In this document: positions 22,316 through 32,232 of the stretch, in pieces
Layout: every line of letters starts with the position of its first letter
Position numbering within the stretch: the first letter of the stretch is position 1
Source: Glycine soja
Lineage: Eukaryota; Streptophyta; Magnoliopsida; Fabales; Fabaceae
DNA length: 64,000 bases
NCBI RefSeq assembly: GCF_004193775.1
Contig: NC_041003.1
Location: 23,676,685 to 23,740,684 of the forward strand
Direction of reading: 5' to 3'
Program-made: the position numbers and the translations under genes
Notes under the pieces: model-generated
What the model was told of the DNA's origin: nothing
Database searches by the model: none
Seen by the model: only the letters and a program-made list of their open reading frames with translations

Positions 22316-23217
22316 CATTCATCCTTCAAATGTATACACACATTTTTTTTCAAAAACTGGTTATGATCAGTGAATTTTTTCAAAGAAAAGTTGGAAGTTA
22401 TCTCTTTTCACAAGCATGTTGTTTTTTAGCTAGACAACTTTTATTTCTATTTATTCTCTTTCTTTCCTTCCTTCTTTTTCTTTTCTTTTCTTTTTCTTTT
22501 TAAAGTTGTTTATCATTTGTTCATTTCCTCTCTCTTCTTTCTTTTTTTTTAGGGAGAAATAAGTAAGGCTTTCTATGGGTCGGCGTTCGCTTACTCGAAC
22601 CCTCTCAGGGTATATTAGGCATCCATTATTTATTTTAAACAAACAACAGTAATAATTATTGTGAATTTAAAGGATACTAGGCTTCCTTGCAGCGAGGTTT
22701 TCCGTTTGTCCAGAGCTGGGGAAGGGATGACGATCTATCGGTCGTGACCTTAGCCTCTACTTGCGTCCATCCCTAGGTACCTGGAAAATAGGAAATGACA
22801 TTGCGTGGCAAACTGTGACCGCATTACCGTTTTACCTTGATGGGTTTCTGCCTTCAGCTTCGTCCCGGCATCTGACCACTGCCTAAGACGATTCTGCCCC
22901 TGTTATCGCAAAATATGCATGCGTATACGTATGCATGAGTGTTTTCAAATGCAACAATCTTTTTAGTGAAAGTTGGTTAGGTTCAGTTTTAATTAAGCGC
23001 TTGGGTCATCCCATGGACTGAGCGAAAAGGCTTAGGTTATCACAACCGTACATGGTTTAAAGCACACAAAGTGAGGACTAAAGTCTCAAACTCATATTCT
23101 CTTCTTTTTAAAAGACCGTGACGAGAAAATTACACCAGATAGGAATTCCTGGGGGAAACCAAGAAGAACACATAAAAATAAAAGAACATGCAGCGATATC
23201 CTTAATTGCCCCAGATT
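22316..23217 (-). other. Region between pol and the 3' arrays of D, non-coding
   Basis: The first about 200 bp match A/C 3'-module sequence. The rest (22560-23217) is the untranslated region immediately after the integrase C-terminus. It has no conserved ORF and no repeat that I recognise, apart from a CT-rich tract at 22440-22550. Confidence 0.55.
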
Positions 23218-25677
23218 CTAAGCGTAGTATCGCTTGACAACATCAGAGTTCACGGGTAAAGGTAGCTCCTCGCCATCCATGTTGGTAAGCACCAGGGCCC
23301 CTCCGAAAAAAGCATTTTTCACAACGAAAGGTCCTTCGTAGTTTGGGGCCCACTTCCCTCGATTATCTTTAACTGCGTGGGACATCTTTTTCAGCACAAG
23401 GTCCCCCTTATGGAACTTGCACAAGCACACTTTCTTGTTGAACGCAGTCTGCATTCTTTGTTGATACAGGCGCCCGTGGCTCATGGCTGTCAAGCACTTA
23501 CATTCAATAAGGTTGAGTTGGTCATAGCGTGTTTGAGCCCACTCTGATTCTTCTAAGCATGATTCTGCTAGTATTCTCTGGGAAGGGATCTCTACTTCAA
23601 ATGGGAGTACCGCTTCCGTTCCATAAACCAAGGAATATGGTGTTGCCCCAAGTAGAAGTTCGTACCGATGTTCGGTATCCATGCAAAGCAAAAGGAAACA
23701 TCTCATGCCAATCTTTGTATGACACTATCATCTTCTGAATAATTTTCTTAATATTCTTGTTGACTGCTTCCACGGCTCCGTTCATCTTTGGCCGGTAGGG
23801 CGTGGAATTGTGATGCTGGATTTTGAAATCCGTGCACATTTCCTGCATCATATTGTTATTCATATTGGTGCCATTGTTAGTAATGATCTTCCTAGGGAGT
23901 CCGTACCGACAAATCAGCTCCCTCTTTATGAATATGGCCACTACACTCCTCGTGACATTGGTGTAGGAAGCCGCTTCGACCCATTTGGTGAAATAATCTA
24001 TTGCCAATAGAATGAAGTGATGGACGTTCGAAGCCTTGGGTTCGATGGCACCTATGACGTCTATCCCCCACATGGAAAAGGGCCAAGGGGCGGACATGAC
24101 ATTTAGATGATGTGGCGGAGCATTGACATTGTCCGCGAACGCTTGACATTTATGGCATTTCCTTACATGGATGCAGCAATCACTTTCCATGGTGAGCCAA
24201 TAATAACCTGCTCTCAGGATCTTCCTAGCCATAGCATGCCCGTTGGCATGCGTTTCGAAAGAACCCTCGTGGACTTCCTTGATCATGTGGACCGCCTCTT
24301 TGGCATCCACGCATCGCAGGAGAGTCATGTCATGGTTTCTTTTATATAGTATACTCCCGCTCATGAAGAAACTGGCCGCCAATCCCCTCAATGTCCTTAT
24401 ATCATTGTCGAAAGCCTCCGGTGGGTATTCTTTGCTTTCAACGAATCGCTTGATATCGAAATACCAAGGCTTACCGTCTCGTTTCTCTTCCATCCGACAA
24501 CAATGTGCGGGTCTTCCACGACACCAAAACTCAATGAATGGTAGGTCCCCGTGCGGTGTTAGCTGGAACATGGATGCCAGAGTAGCAAGTGCATCCGCCA
24601 TTTGATTTTCCTCCCGGGGAACGTGATGGAAGGAGATTTCATCAAAGGAATCAGTCAACTCCTTGATATAGGTTTTGTAGGGTATCAGCTTGGGGTCTCT
24701 AGTTTCCCATTCCGCTCTCAGCTGGTGAATCACCAGCGCTGAGTCCCCGTACACTTTGAGCAGTTTGACATTAGAGTCAATTGCTGCCTGGACGGCCAGG
24801 GCACACGCTTCATACTCGGCCATATTGTTGGTGCAGTCAAATCCCAACCTGGCCGTGAAAGGTATACATTGATTGTCTAGAGAGACCAATACCGCTCCAA
24901 TGCCATGGCCTAGAACGTTTGATGCTTCGTCAAACCATACAGTCCATTTGTCCCGGTCCTCGTCCAGTTTCTTCTCAAACAATGACATGATGTCCTCATC
25001 CAGGAATTCGGGATGCATGGGCTAATAGTCGTTGAGAGGCTGTTGAGCCAAATAATCTGCTAAGGCGCTTCCCTTTATCACCTTTTGGGTGACGTAAACT
25101 ATATCAAACTCGGATAACAAGACTTGCCACTAGGCGATCCGTCATGTGAGAGCTGGCTTTTCAAAGATGTACTTAACCGGGTCCATCTTGGATATCAACC
25201 AGGTGGTATGGCTCAGCATGTATTGTCTTAGGCGGTGGGATGCCCAGACTAAAACACAACACGTTCTTTCGAGCAGGGAGTAATTCATTTCACAGGCCAT
25301 GAACTTCTTACTCAAGTAGTAGACAACGCGCTTTCTCTTCCCGGACTCGTCATGTTGCCCTAGCATACATCCCATCGACTCGTCCAAAATCGTCATATAC
25401 AAGATGAGAGGCCTTCCGGGCACTGGCGACATAAGCACAGGAGGGTTCATGAGACACTGTTTGATCCTTCCAAATGCTTCTTGACAATCCTCGTTCTAGC
25501 GGATGGTTTGGTTTTTGCGTAAGAGTTTGAACAACGGCTGACAAATAGCAGTGAGCTATGATATGAATCTGGCAATATAATTCAAACGTCCCAGGAAACC
25601 TCAGACTTGCCTCTCGGTACGGGGTTCCGGCATCTCAAGGATGGCCTTCACCTTTTCGGGGTCCACCTCTATGTAGA
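23218..25677 (-). pseudogene. pol: pol of element D: RT end, RNase H, second RNase H, integrase
   Basis: Pol copies the RNA into DNA and inserts it. From 25677 leftward the order is the RT connection region, RNase H (about 25500-25080, with ILDESMGCMLGQHD), and a second RNase H (about 24990-24560) with acidic residues in FDEAS, MAEYEA, GDSALV and ADALA. The integrase zinc-binding domain HHCC (about 24300-24150), its core (about 24080-23740) and C-terminal domain (ending VVKRYYA at 23221) follow. Two RNase H domains are typical of Tat-lineage gypsy elements. Damage is extensive: RT catalytic parts are missing, in-frame stops lie near 25497, 25135, 25121 and 25022, there is a frameshift near 23650, and the second integrase aspartate is Asn (23876-23878). 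It is not functional. Confidence 0.88.
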
Positions 25678-26259
25678 CAAAGGATCAAGCCGATGTTTTG
25701 ATGATGCCAAAAGATCACATGCGTCTCAAAGCTTTATTCAAGACAAAGCAATTAAAGATATTCAAGATGGATGATCAAGACAGTCTATAGAGTCTTAGAA
25801 AGGGTATATTAAATAGGAAGGGAATTCCAATTGAAGTAGCAAAAGGTTTGGCCAAGAAATTTAAGTTAAAAAGTCTTTTACAAGAAATTTACTCTCTGGT
25901 AATCGATTACCAGAGGATGTATTCGATTACCAGTGGCCAAAACTGATTTACAACAGCTATTAAAATTTGAATTCAAAATTTGCCCTGTGTAATCGATTAC
26001 ACATATATGGTAATCGATTACCAGTAGTTTCTGAATGTTTTAATTCAAATTTTAAAGCTTGTAATCGATTACACATATACTGTAATCGATTACCAGAGCA
26101 GATTTTCAAAAAATATTCTGAACAGTCACATCTTTTTATGTTGTTCTTGAATGGCTATCAAAAGGCCTATATATATATGTGACTTGAGACACGAATTTGC
26201 CAAGAGTTTTTGAGAACAAAAAGGTCTTATCCTCTTATAAAGCAAAATTGTTTTATCCT
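25678..26259 (+). mobile_element. LTR-like fragment (GTAATCGATTAC family) truncating pol of D
   Basis: Sequence switches from RT coding to GATGTTTTGATGATGCC and then to six or so GGTAATCGATTACCAG-like motifs between 25896 and 26100. It matches, in opposite orientation, the block at 7660-7870 in element A. It is cut on the right by the LTR of element B. It probably belongs to an abundant legume LTR family; ends were not resolved. Confidence 0.45.
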
Positions 26260-26756
26260 TGTCATACCCTAATTTCGTCCGGGGACCTTTGCTAGATGAC
26301 ATGCGACCATTCTTTGGTCCTTGTGAGGTGCTTGGCACCCATCATTAGGCAATTTGTGAAATTTCAGGACATGCCGGAAAACCAAAAAAATATTGATGCA
26401 CAATCCGTAAGTTTCCGTGACACACCGGAAATCAAAAGGAAGCATCGTTGCATAATTAAGTGAGGTTCCGTAACATTCCGTAAGTCAAAAAGGGGATGAT
26501 TATGTAATCCGCAAGGTTCCGTAACATTACGGAAAGAAAACAAGTATCGTTACGAAATTCGTAAGTTTCCGTAACTTTACGAAAAAAGAATCACCAAAAA
26601 ACAGCAGAGGGGGTGTACTTAGTAAAAATGGGGGTGCAAATAGCAACCAGGCCCATTTGGGCCCTCCAGAAGATTCCTCCAGAAGGCGGTTGCTTCTGGA
26701 GGAAGCAACCCTGCTCGCCTGGGCGAGCTGGGCGGCAACCACCTCCCCTATTTTGC

Positions 26757-26764
26757 TATAAATA
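26757..26764 (+). promoter_or_regulatory. TATA box of element B 5' LTR
   Basis: TATAAATA followed by GGGGAGG; the only strong TATA box upstream of ORF1 of B, so it is the likely promoter of its transcript. Confidence 0.72.
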
Positions 26765-27593
26765 GGGGAGGAAATGAAGAAGAAAGGGATCCCAGCCCCT
26801 TAGACACTTCTCTCTCTTTCGAATTTGCTTGGAAAAATTGTTTCCGTGAAGAAAATCTAAGCCGAGGCGCTTCCGAAACGTTTCCGTAACGTTTTCCGTG
26901 AGGAATCTCGCAAAGGTTTCAACCGTTCTTCGACGTTCTTCATTCGTTCTTCATCGTTCTTCGATCTTCAACGGGTAAGTACCTCGAACCAAGCTTTTCG
27001 ATTCATTCTATGTACCCGTAGTGGTCCACATTGTGTTTCGTGCATTTTTATTCTCGTTTTGTTTACTTTTTATACCCCCTGTTGACGTGCTTAAGCCATT
27101 TTACTTAAGTCATTTCTCGCTTAACTTAAAAATAAGATAAATTTCCGCCGAACATTTGAATTGCATTATCCGTTAACTTCGGTTAAAATCAATTCCGACC
27201 GTTCGGTCGTGCCGTAACCACGTTGGAAATCAAAAAGAGGTAAAAAATAATATAAATAATCAAAAAAAACATCTTTTAGTAAAATAAAGCGGAAAATCAA
27301 TCGGACGTTTTCTCTTTGGGATTTCTCATTCTTAATCGAATTGATTAATAACTAAAGTGAAACTAAGGCTAAAATCAACTCGCCTAGTCAAGCTCGTCCA
27401 CAAAAATAGGCTTTTGAAGTTTGTCATTTCAATTTCCTCACTAAGTAAAATGGATCATTTTTAAGGTCCAACGCCTTAAAATGATCACCTCTTAAAATAA
27501 AAAAAGAAACACTTTGTTCCGAAAGAACTACGTAGGTCTGAGTTCCTCATTGAGGATACGTAGGAGCAAAAGCCCCGCTTTTGTCGACCACCC

Positions 27594-27845
27594 CAAGAGA
27601 TCGTTAATGGTCCAAAGCCTTAACGTTTCTCTCCTTTCAAAAACAAGAGATCGTTAATGGTCCAATGCCTTAACGTTTCTCTCCTTTCAAAAACAAGAGA
27701 TCGTTAATGGTCCAATGCCTTAACGTTTCTCTCCTTTCAAAAACAAGAGATCGTTAATGGTCCAATGCCTTAACGTTTCTCTCCTTTCAAAAACAAGAGA
27801 TCGTTAATGGTCCAATGCCTTAACGTTTCTCTCCTTTCAAAATCA
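27594..27845 (+). repeat. 50-bp minisatellite inside LTR of B, five copies
   Basis: The unit contains AGAGATCGTTAATGGTCCAA, GCCTTAACGTTTCTCTCC and TTTCAAAAAC, repeated with 50-bp spacing. It is absent from LTR C and accounts for most of the length difference between the two LTRs. Confidence 0.9.
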
Positions 27846-28337
27846 AAAGACCCTTTAATGGTTCAACACCTTAAATGACCTTTTGTTCAATAAAAACATA
27901 TTTTGCAAAAAAGACAAAAACAACTTAACCAAACACTTTGTTCCGAAAGAACTACGTAGGTCTGATTTCCTCATCGCAATTGAGGAATACGTAGGAGCAA
28001 AGGGAAACACCCTTGTCGACCACAAAAAGAAAAAATATAAAAAGGGTATAAAGGATATAAGAACATAAAAGGGAACATAAAAATCAAAGTCATGTTTGCA
28101 CATTCAATTAAAGGCTGCCGTCCCTTGGGACGGACGTGTGGGGTGCTAATACCTTCCCCGTGCGTAAATACAACTCCCGAACCTTTCACTAAAAAGTTCG
28201 TAGATCGCGTCTTTTCCGGTTTTTCCGACGTTTTCCTCAAATAAACGTTGGTGGCGACTCCGCGCGTATTCCTTTCGTGGAACACGCATCCCGCGAGTCA
28301 CGCGTCGCCCTCCCGCCGAAGGGTAGGTTGCGACAGT

Positions 28338-28355
28338 TGGCGACTCCACTGGGGA
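28338..28355 (+). promoter_or_regulatory. Primer binding site, tRNA-Arg(ACG)
   Basis: TGGCGACTCCACTGGGGA starts two bases after the LTR. It is the reverse complement of the 3' end (including CCA) of plant tRNA-Arg(ACG) as I remember it. This would prime minus-strand DNA synthesis; tRNA-Arg priming is known in Ogre elements. Confidence 0.85.
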
Positions 28356-29206
28356 CTGTTTTTTAGAGAGTTAGGCCATTTAATCTTGTGCAATGTTTTA
28401 TCATGACTTTCTCCTTTGTTGGTTTCCCTTTATTTGTTTTATGTTCTTGTGTATATAAACTATTTGTTGCTTTTAGTGTGTTTTAGAATGTATGCATGAG
28501 GTAAATATTTATTCATTTGATGCACACAAACACTAACACTATTTGCACACACTGTGAGTGAAAAAGGGCCCTATACCCGGGTTCATGGGAACATAAGGAG
28601 TGGAGGTGAATCTGTGATCATGCTAGGTCTCCGACTTGCTTGATTACAGTGAACCCTCATCTAGAGCTTTTCTCTTTGAAAACTTATTGTTGCTAGTAGT
28701 CCCTACTGCTGCAATATGTTCTTCGAAAGGGATGATACCTCTAGAAACCATCAAGAGAGATATGACTACCTTGGGGATTATTGCTAAAAGCCTAGTTAGT
28801 TCTCTCCCTTATAGGTCCCTTAAATAGGGGCACGGAGCAAACACGCTGCGTGCCATTTTTCACACTGCCATGCATAAGTATCATAGACCCGTTTGCTTAT
28901 GTTCAGTGAATATTATCATACTATGTACATCCCCGTATTGTACCTTTCGCATGTGCATCATGTGTGGGTTCCATCTTAATCCCCTATCTTGGGCAAACCA
29001 ACGGAGGGTCCGTGTCACCTTCTTGAATACATACGTTGGGCACTTTGCTACCCCAAGACGTTGTATCTAAGAAGGAGACAATTTCCCGGACCCCCGCATT
29101 CCTAGATTGCATCTGTGTCATATGCATTCCATCATGCATTCATCCATCCCACCCATGAGATATCGGAGTTTTGATTTGCACCAGCTTTTGTCTCACTTTA
29201 GTAAGC
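28356..29206 (+). other. 5' leader of element B
   Basis: An untranslated leader before ORF1, nearly identical to C. A conserved block at 28565-28870 (shared with A) carries GGGCCC and CCCGGG palindromes. The last part (28975-29110) resembles the sequence just after ORF1 (31205-31340). No ORF upstream looks conserved. Confidence 0.6.
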
Positions 29207-31072
29207 ATGGGAACAAATCAAACCGGCAAGAGGTTCTACCAAGTCAAGGTCAAAAGCCTAGATACCACCAGCATCAAGGAATTAGGGCGGTTGATGGAAC
29301 CCCTCCAAATGCAAGCCTTCCGCAAGACTTACGGAAAGATCTTAGAGTTGACCATAGCAGAGGTGTCCATAGAAGCCATTGCATCACTTACCCAATACTA
29401 CGACCAGCCTTTGAGGTGCTTCACATTCGCAGACTTCCAATTAGTACCAACCATTGAAGAATTTGAGGAGATTCTAGGATGTCCTCTCGGGGGAAGAAAA
29501 CCATATCTTTCCTCCGGGTGTCTCCCCTCTTTGAGCAGAATTGCAACTGTGGTCAGGGATTCCGCAAGAGGTTTGGACCGCATAAGACAGACTCGGAACG
29601 GCATAGCGGGCCTACCACAGAAGTACCTAGAAGACAAAGCGAGGGGTATGGCCAATCAAGGAGAATGGGTCCCGTTTATGGATGTGTTAGCTTTGCTAAT
29701 TTTTGGGGTCGTCCTCTTTCCAAACGTGGATGGTTTGGTAGGCCTAGCAGCAATCGACGCTTTCCTTGCCTACCACCATAGCAAGGAAAGTCCGGTGGTA
29801 GCTGTCTTGGCAGATCTATTTGACACATTTGATCGAAGGTGCGAGAAGAGTAGCGCACGGATCATCTGTTGCTTACCCGCCCTCTGTGTTTGGTTGGTTT
29901 CACACTTGTTCCAACAAGACACAAGACATCCATGTCCGCTCCTGAGCCATCGCTCGTGTACTGAAAAGAGGAGAATGGATTGGGACCAGCTCTTGGCCGG
30001 GATAGGAAGTAGAACAATCAGTTGGTTCCCCCGATGGAAGGAAGGAAAAGAAGGAGTCCTTTTCTCATGTGGAAGATACCCAAACATTCCGCTGGTAGGA
30101 ACGAGGGGTTGTATTAATTACAATCCCACGCTCGCTATAAGACAACTAGGGTACCCCATGAGGGGAGCACCGACGGAAGAAAGCATGTCTCCTTTCCTTG
30201 TGAGGGATCTCGGCGCACAAAATTCCAAGACTATACAAAGAATCCATAAGGCATGGGAAACCCCGTTAAGGAAAGATCAAGAGCTTAGAGGCGTTCGTAA
30301 TGGCATCATTGGTGGGTACCACGAATGGCTGAAAGTTCGCATACGAGGTTTAGATTGGCTCGCCAAGTTAAAAGTCGTCATCGAAGAGAATTTTGAAGCA
30401 CCGGAAGAGGACGAGGAAGTCCAAGCTCTCAAAAGCGAGTTAGGAAAGGCAAAACTCGCCAAGGAGAAGTTCAAGTTGGCCGCTACACACGTTCGGAAGG
30501 AGTGTGCCGGGTTACGGGAAGAGAATGCAATTACCGCAAGAGCCCTTGAACGAGAGACCAAGAGGGCTCGCAAGGAAGAGTATGGCCGGAACAAATTTCG
30601 CGGAGCTCTATGGGGTAGCAATAGTGAACTCAAGTTGCGAAGGGAAGAAAGGGATCGGTCGCGAGCACATAGCATGGTTCTGAAAGAGGAGTTGATGGCT
30701 TGTTCAAGGTCCAAAAGAAGCTTGTCTCAGCGTTTATGCGAGACAGAGACCAACATGTTAGCTATCATCGCCAAGTACGAAGAAGAGTTAGGTCTAGCCA
30801 CAGCCCACGAGCATAGAATCGCGGATGAGTATGCTCAAGTATATGCGGAAAAAGAGGCTAGAGGAAGGGTGATCGACTCTTTACACCAAGAGGCAACCAT
30901 GTGGATGGATCGGTTTGCTCTTACCTTGAACGGGAGTCAAGAACTTCCCCGATTGTTAGCCAAGGCCAAGGCAATGGCAGACACCTACTCCGCCCCCGAA
31001 GAGATTCATGGGCTTCTCGGCTATTGTCAGCATATGATAAACTTAATGGCCCACATAATTAGAAATCGTTAG
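29207..31072 (+). CDS. Ogre-type ORF1 protein of element B, intact
   Basis: This 621-residue ORF lies between the 5' LTR and gag, the position of the extra ORF1 that defines Ogre elements. Its biochemical role is unknown. ATG 29207 is chosen because it has A at -3 and G at +4; the longer open frame upstream begins at a TTG. Residues 1 to about 370 form a compact domain with FEEILGCPLGGRKPYLSS, PFMDVLALLIFGVVLFP and WFPRWKEGKEGV. I associate this with the plant DUF7745 domain, related to plant mobile-domain proteins. Residues about 400-550 are charged and predicted coiled coil; the C-terminus ends AHIIRNR. No transmembrane segment or nuclease motif is seen. It differs from the C copy at about 31 residues. 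It is intact while gag is broken and pol absent. Confidence 0.82.
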   Translation: MGTNQTGKRFYQVKVKSLDTTSIKELGRLMEPLQMQAFRKTYGKILELTIAEVSIEAIASLTQYYDQPLRCFTFADFQLVPTIEEFEEILGCPLGGRKPYLSSGCLPSLSRIATVVRDSARGLDRIRQTRNGIAGLPQKYLEDKARGMANQGEWVPFMDVLALLIFGVVLFPNVDGLVGLAAIDAFLAYHHSKESPVVAVLADLFDTFDRRCEKSSARIICCLPALCVWLVSHLFQQDTRHPCPLLSHRSCTEKRRMDWDQLLAGIGSRTISWFPRWKEGKEGVLFSCGRYPNIPLVGTRGCINYNPTLAIRQLGYPMRGAPTEESMSPFLVRDLGAQNSKTIQRIHKAWETPLRKDQELRGVRNGIIGGYHEWLKVRIRGLDWLAKLKVVIEENFEAPEEDEEVQALKSELGKAKLAKEKFKLAATHVRKECAGLREENAITARALERETKRARKEEYGRNKFRGALWGSNSELKLRREERDRSRAHSMVLKEELMACSRSKRSLSQRLCETETNMLAIIAKYEEELGLATAHEHRIADEYAQVYAEKEARGRVIDSLHQEATMWMDRFALTLNGSQELPRLLAKAKAMADTYSAPEEIHGLLGYCQHMINLMAHIIRNR

Positions 31073-32232
31073 GAAACTTGTATGGTCTCTCAGACCTTGA
31101 CTAGATACGACTTCCTTTTTTGAAATAAAATGAGTTGGTCCCATGTTTCTACTCCAAAAAGCTTGTGCAAATCAAATCACTCCTGCATTTTATCTCTAGC
31201 ATGCATTGTATGTTGGTCTCGTCCTTTGTCACGGGAAGCCGGAAGGTCCATATCACCTTCTTAATTGTACACCTGGGGCACTGCGCCCCCAAATGCGCGA
31301 GTAAGAAGAGATAATTTTCCGGGCTCTCGTGTCCGTAAAATGCATTCATATCATGCATCGCATAAGCATCTCTTCATAACATCATAATGGACATATCCTG
31401 CATTTGTCCGTTATCATATTCCAGCCTCACATTTTGCATGAGTCATGGCATCATCATACATATGCGTTCAACAAACTTTTTGATCTGCAAAATTGCATAC
31501 CATTTGTTTTCATGTTTGCTCATCCTTGTGTTTTCCTCTACAAAACAAAAACAAAGAAGGGGGAAGCGTGAAACTTCACACTACATTCTTAGTTTCATGT
31601 GTTAGGCACCACGAGCCAACCATGTTGGGATCATAAACCCGTTTCACTTAAAAAATTAAACATGGTACCTAATGCATGGTTAACTAGGAAATGGTGTTTC
31701 TTCGGGCATGTCAATTTCATAATTACATTTTCCGTGCATAAGCTTAAAGTATGCCCGAGCCATTCATCCCTATAAGATGTTGTTGAAGTATTGGCGATCA
31801 GAATTGCCATTCCTTGGATTATAGAGTTGAACCAAGCTCATGCTTTTACAAAAAGGTTCATCAAGTCAAGTTGAAATATGGAAGTAACCGTCTTGCAAAA
31901 TTGGGGCAAAAGATGAATCGAGTCACATCACTGCTTCGTCTACTGCCAAACATATTTAGGATTATTGATGTCCTTGTTACTTCCAGTTTCACCTTGACAA
32001 AGATGTCATGGACCATGTTGAAAATCTAAATTGATTCAACCCCATATCTTGCGTAAAAATTCGCAATACTTCAACTGTACATCATTCGCATGCATCCATG
32101 CTTTTCATTGGTTGCATTGCTCGTTGCATTCTTTCCTTGAAAAATAAAATAAAATGAACTTAATCATTGTTATAAAAAAGAAAAAAACATGCTTTACGGC
32201 GTCCTCACCGAACTTGTGCTAGAGCTAGAGTA
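31073..32232 (+). other. ORF1-gag spacer of element B
   Basis: About 1.16 kb without a conserved ORF. The first part (31205-31340) is a diverged direct repeat of 28975-29110. The rest is shared with A (1590-2641) and C (53659-54825). A pyrimidine-rich stretch and A-runs precede the gag ATG. Confidence 0.6.

Larger units (their letters stand above)
26260..28335 (+). mobile_element. 5' LTR of element B, complete
   Basis: This 2076-bp LTR begins TGTCATACCC and ends GGTTGCGACA, followed by a primer site. U3 holds repeated TTACGGAA/TTCCGTAA octamers, including the palindrome TTCCGTAACATTACGGAA (about 26517-26534), and one GCTCGCCTGGGCGAGC palindrome (about 26713-26728). A TATA box (26757-26764) and donor-like GTAAGT (26975-26980) follow. 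Two CTACGTAG blocks (27525-27590 and 27949-28020) flank five 50-bp repeats. The terminal-region hairpin CCGTCCC-TT-GGGACGG is at 28118-28133. The five bases before it are ATCCT; the partner duplication would lie outside the window. Confidence 0.93.

Noticed and set aside
23597..25018. 473-codon ORF as a functional host integrase or RNase H gene
   Set aside because: It is the central part of a retrotransposon pol with stops on one side, a frameshift on the other and a changed catalytic residue.
28336..28360. tRNA-Arg gene at the LTR border
   Set aside because: Only 18 nt complementary to a tRNA 3' end are present; this is a primer binding site.
29171..29206. ORF1 starting at 29171 (633 residues)
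   Set aside because: The codon at 29171 is TTG. The first ATG in good context is 29207; the same holds for C (51757 against 51793).
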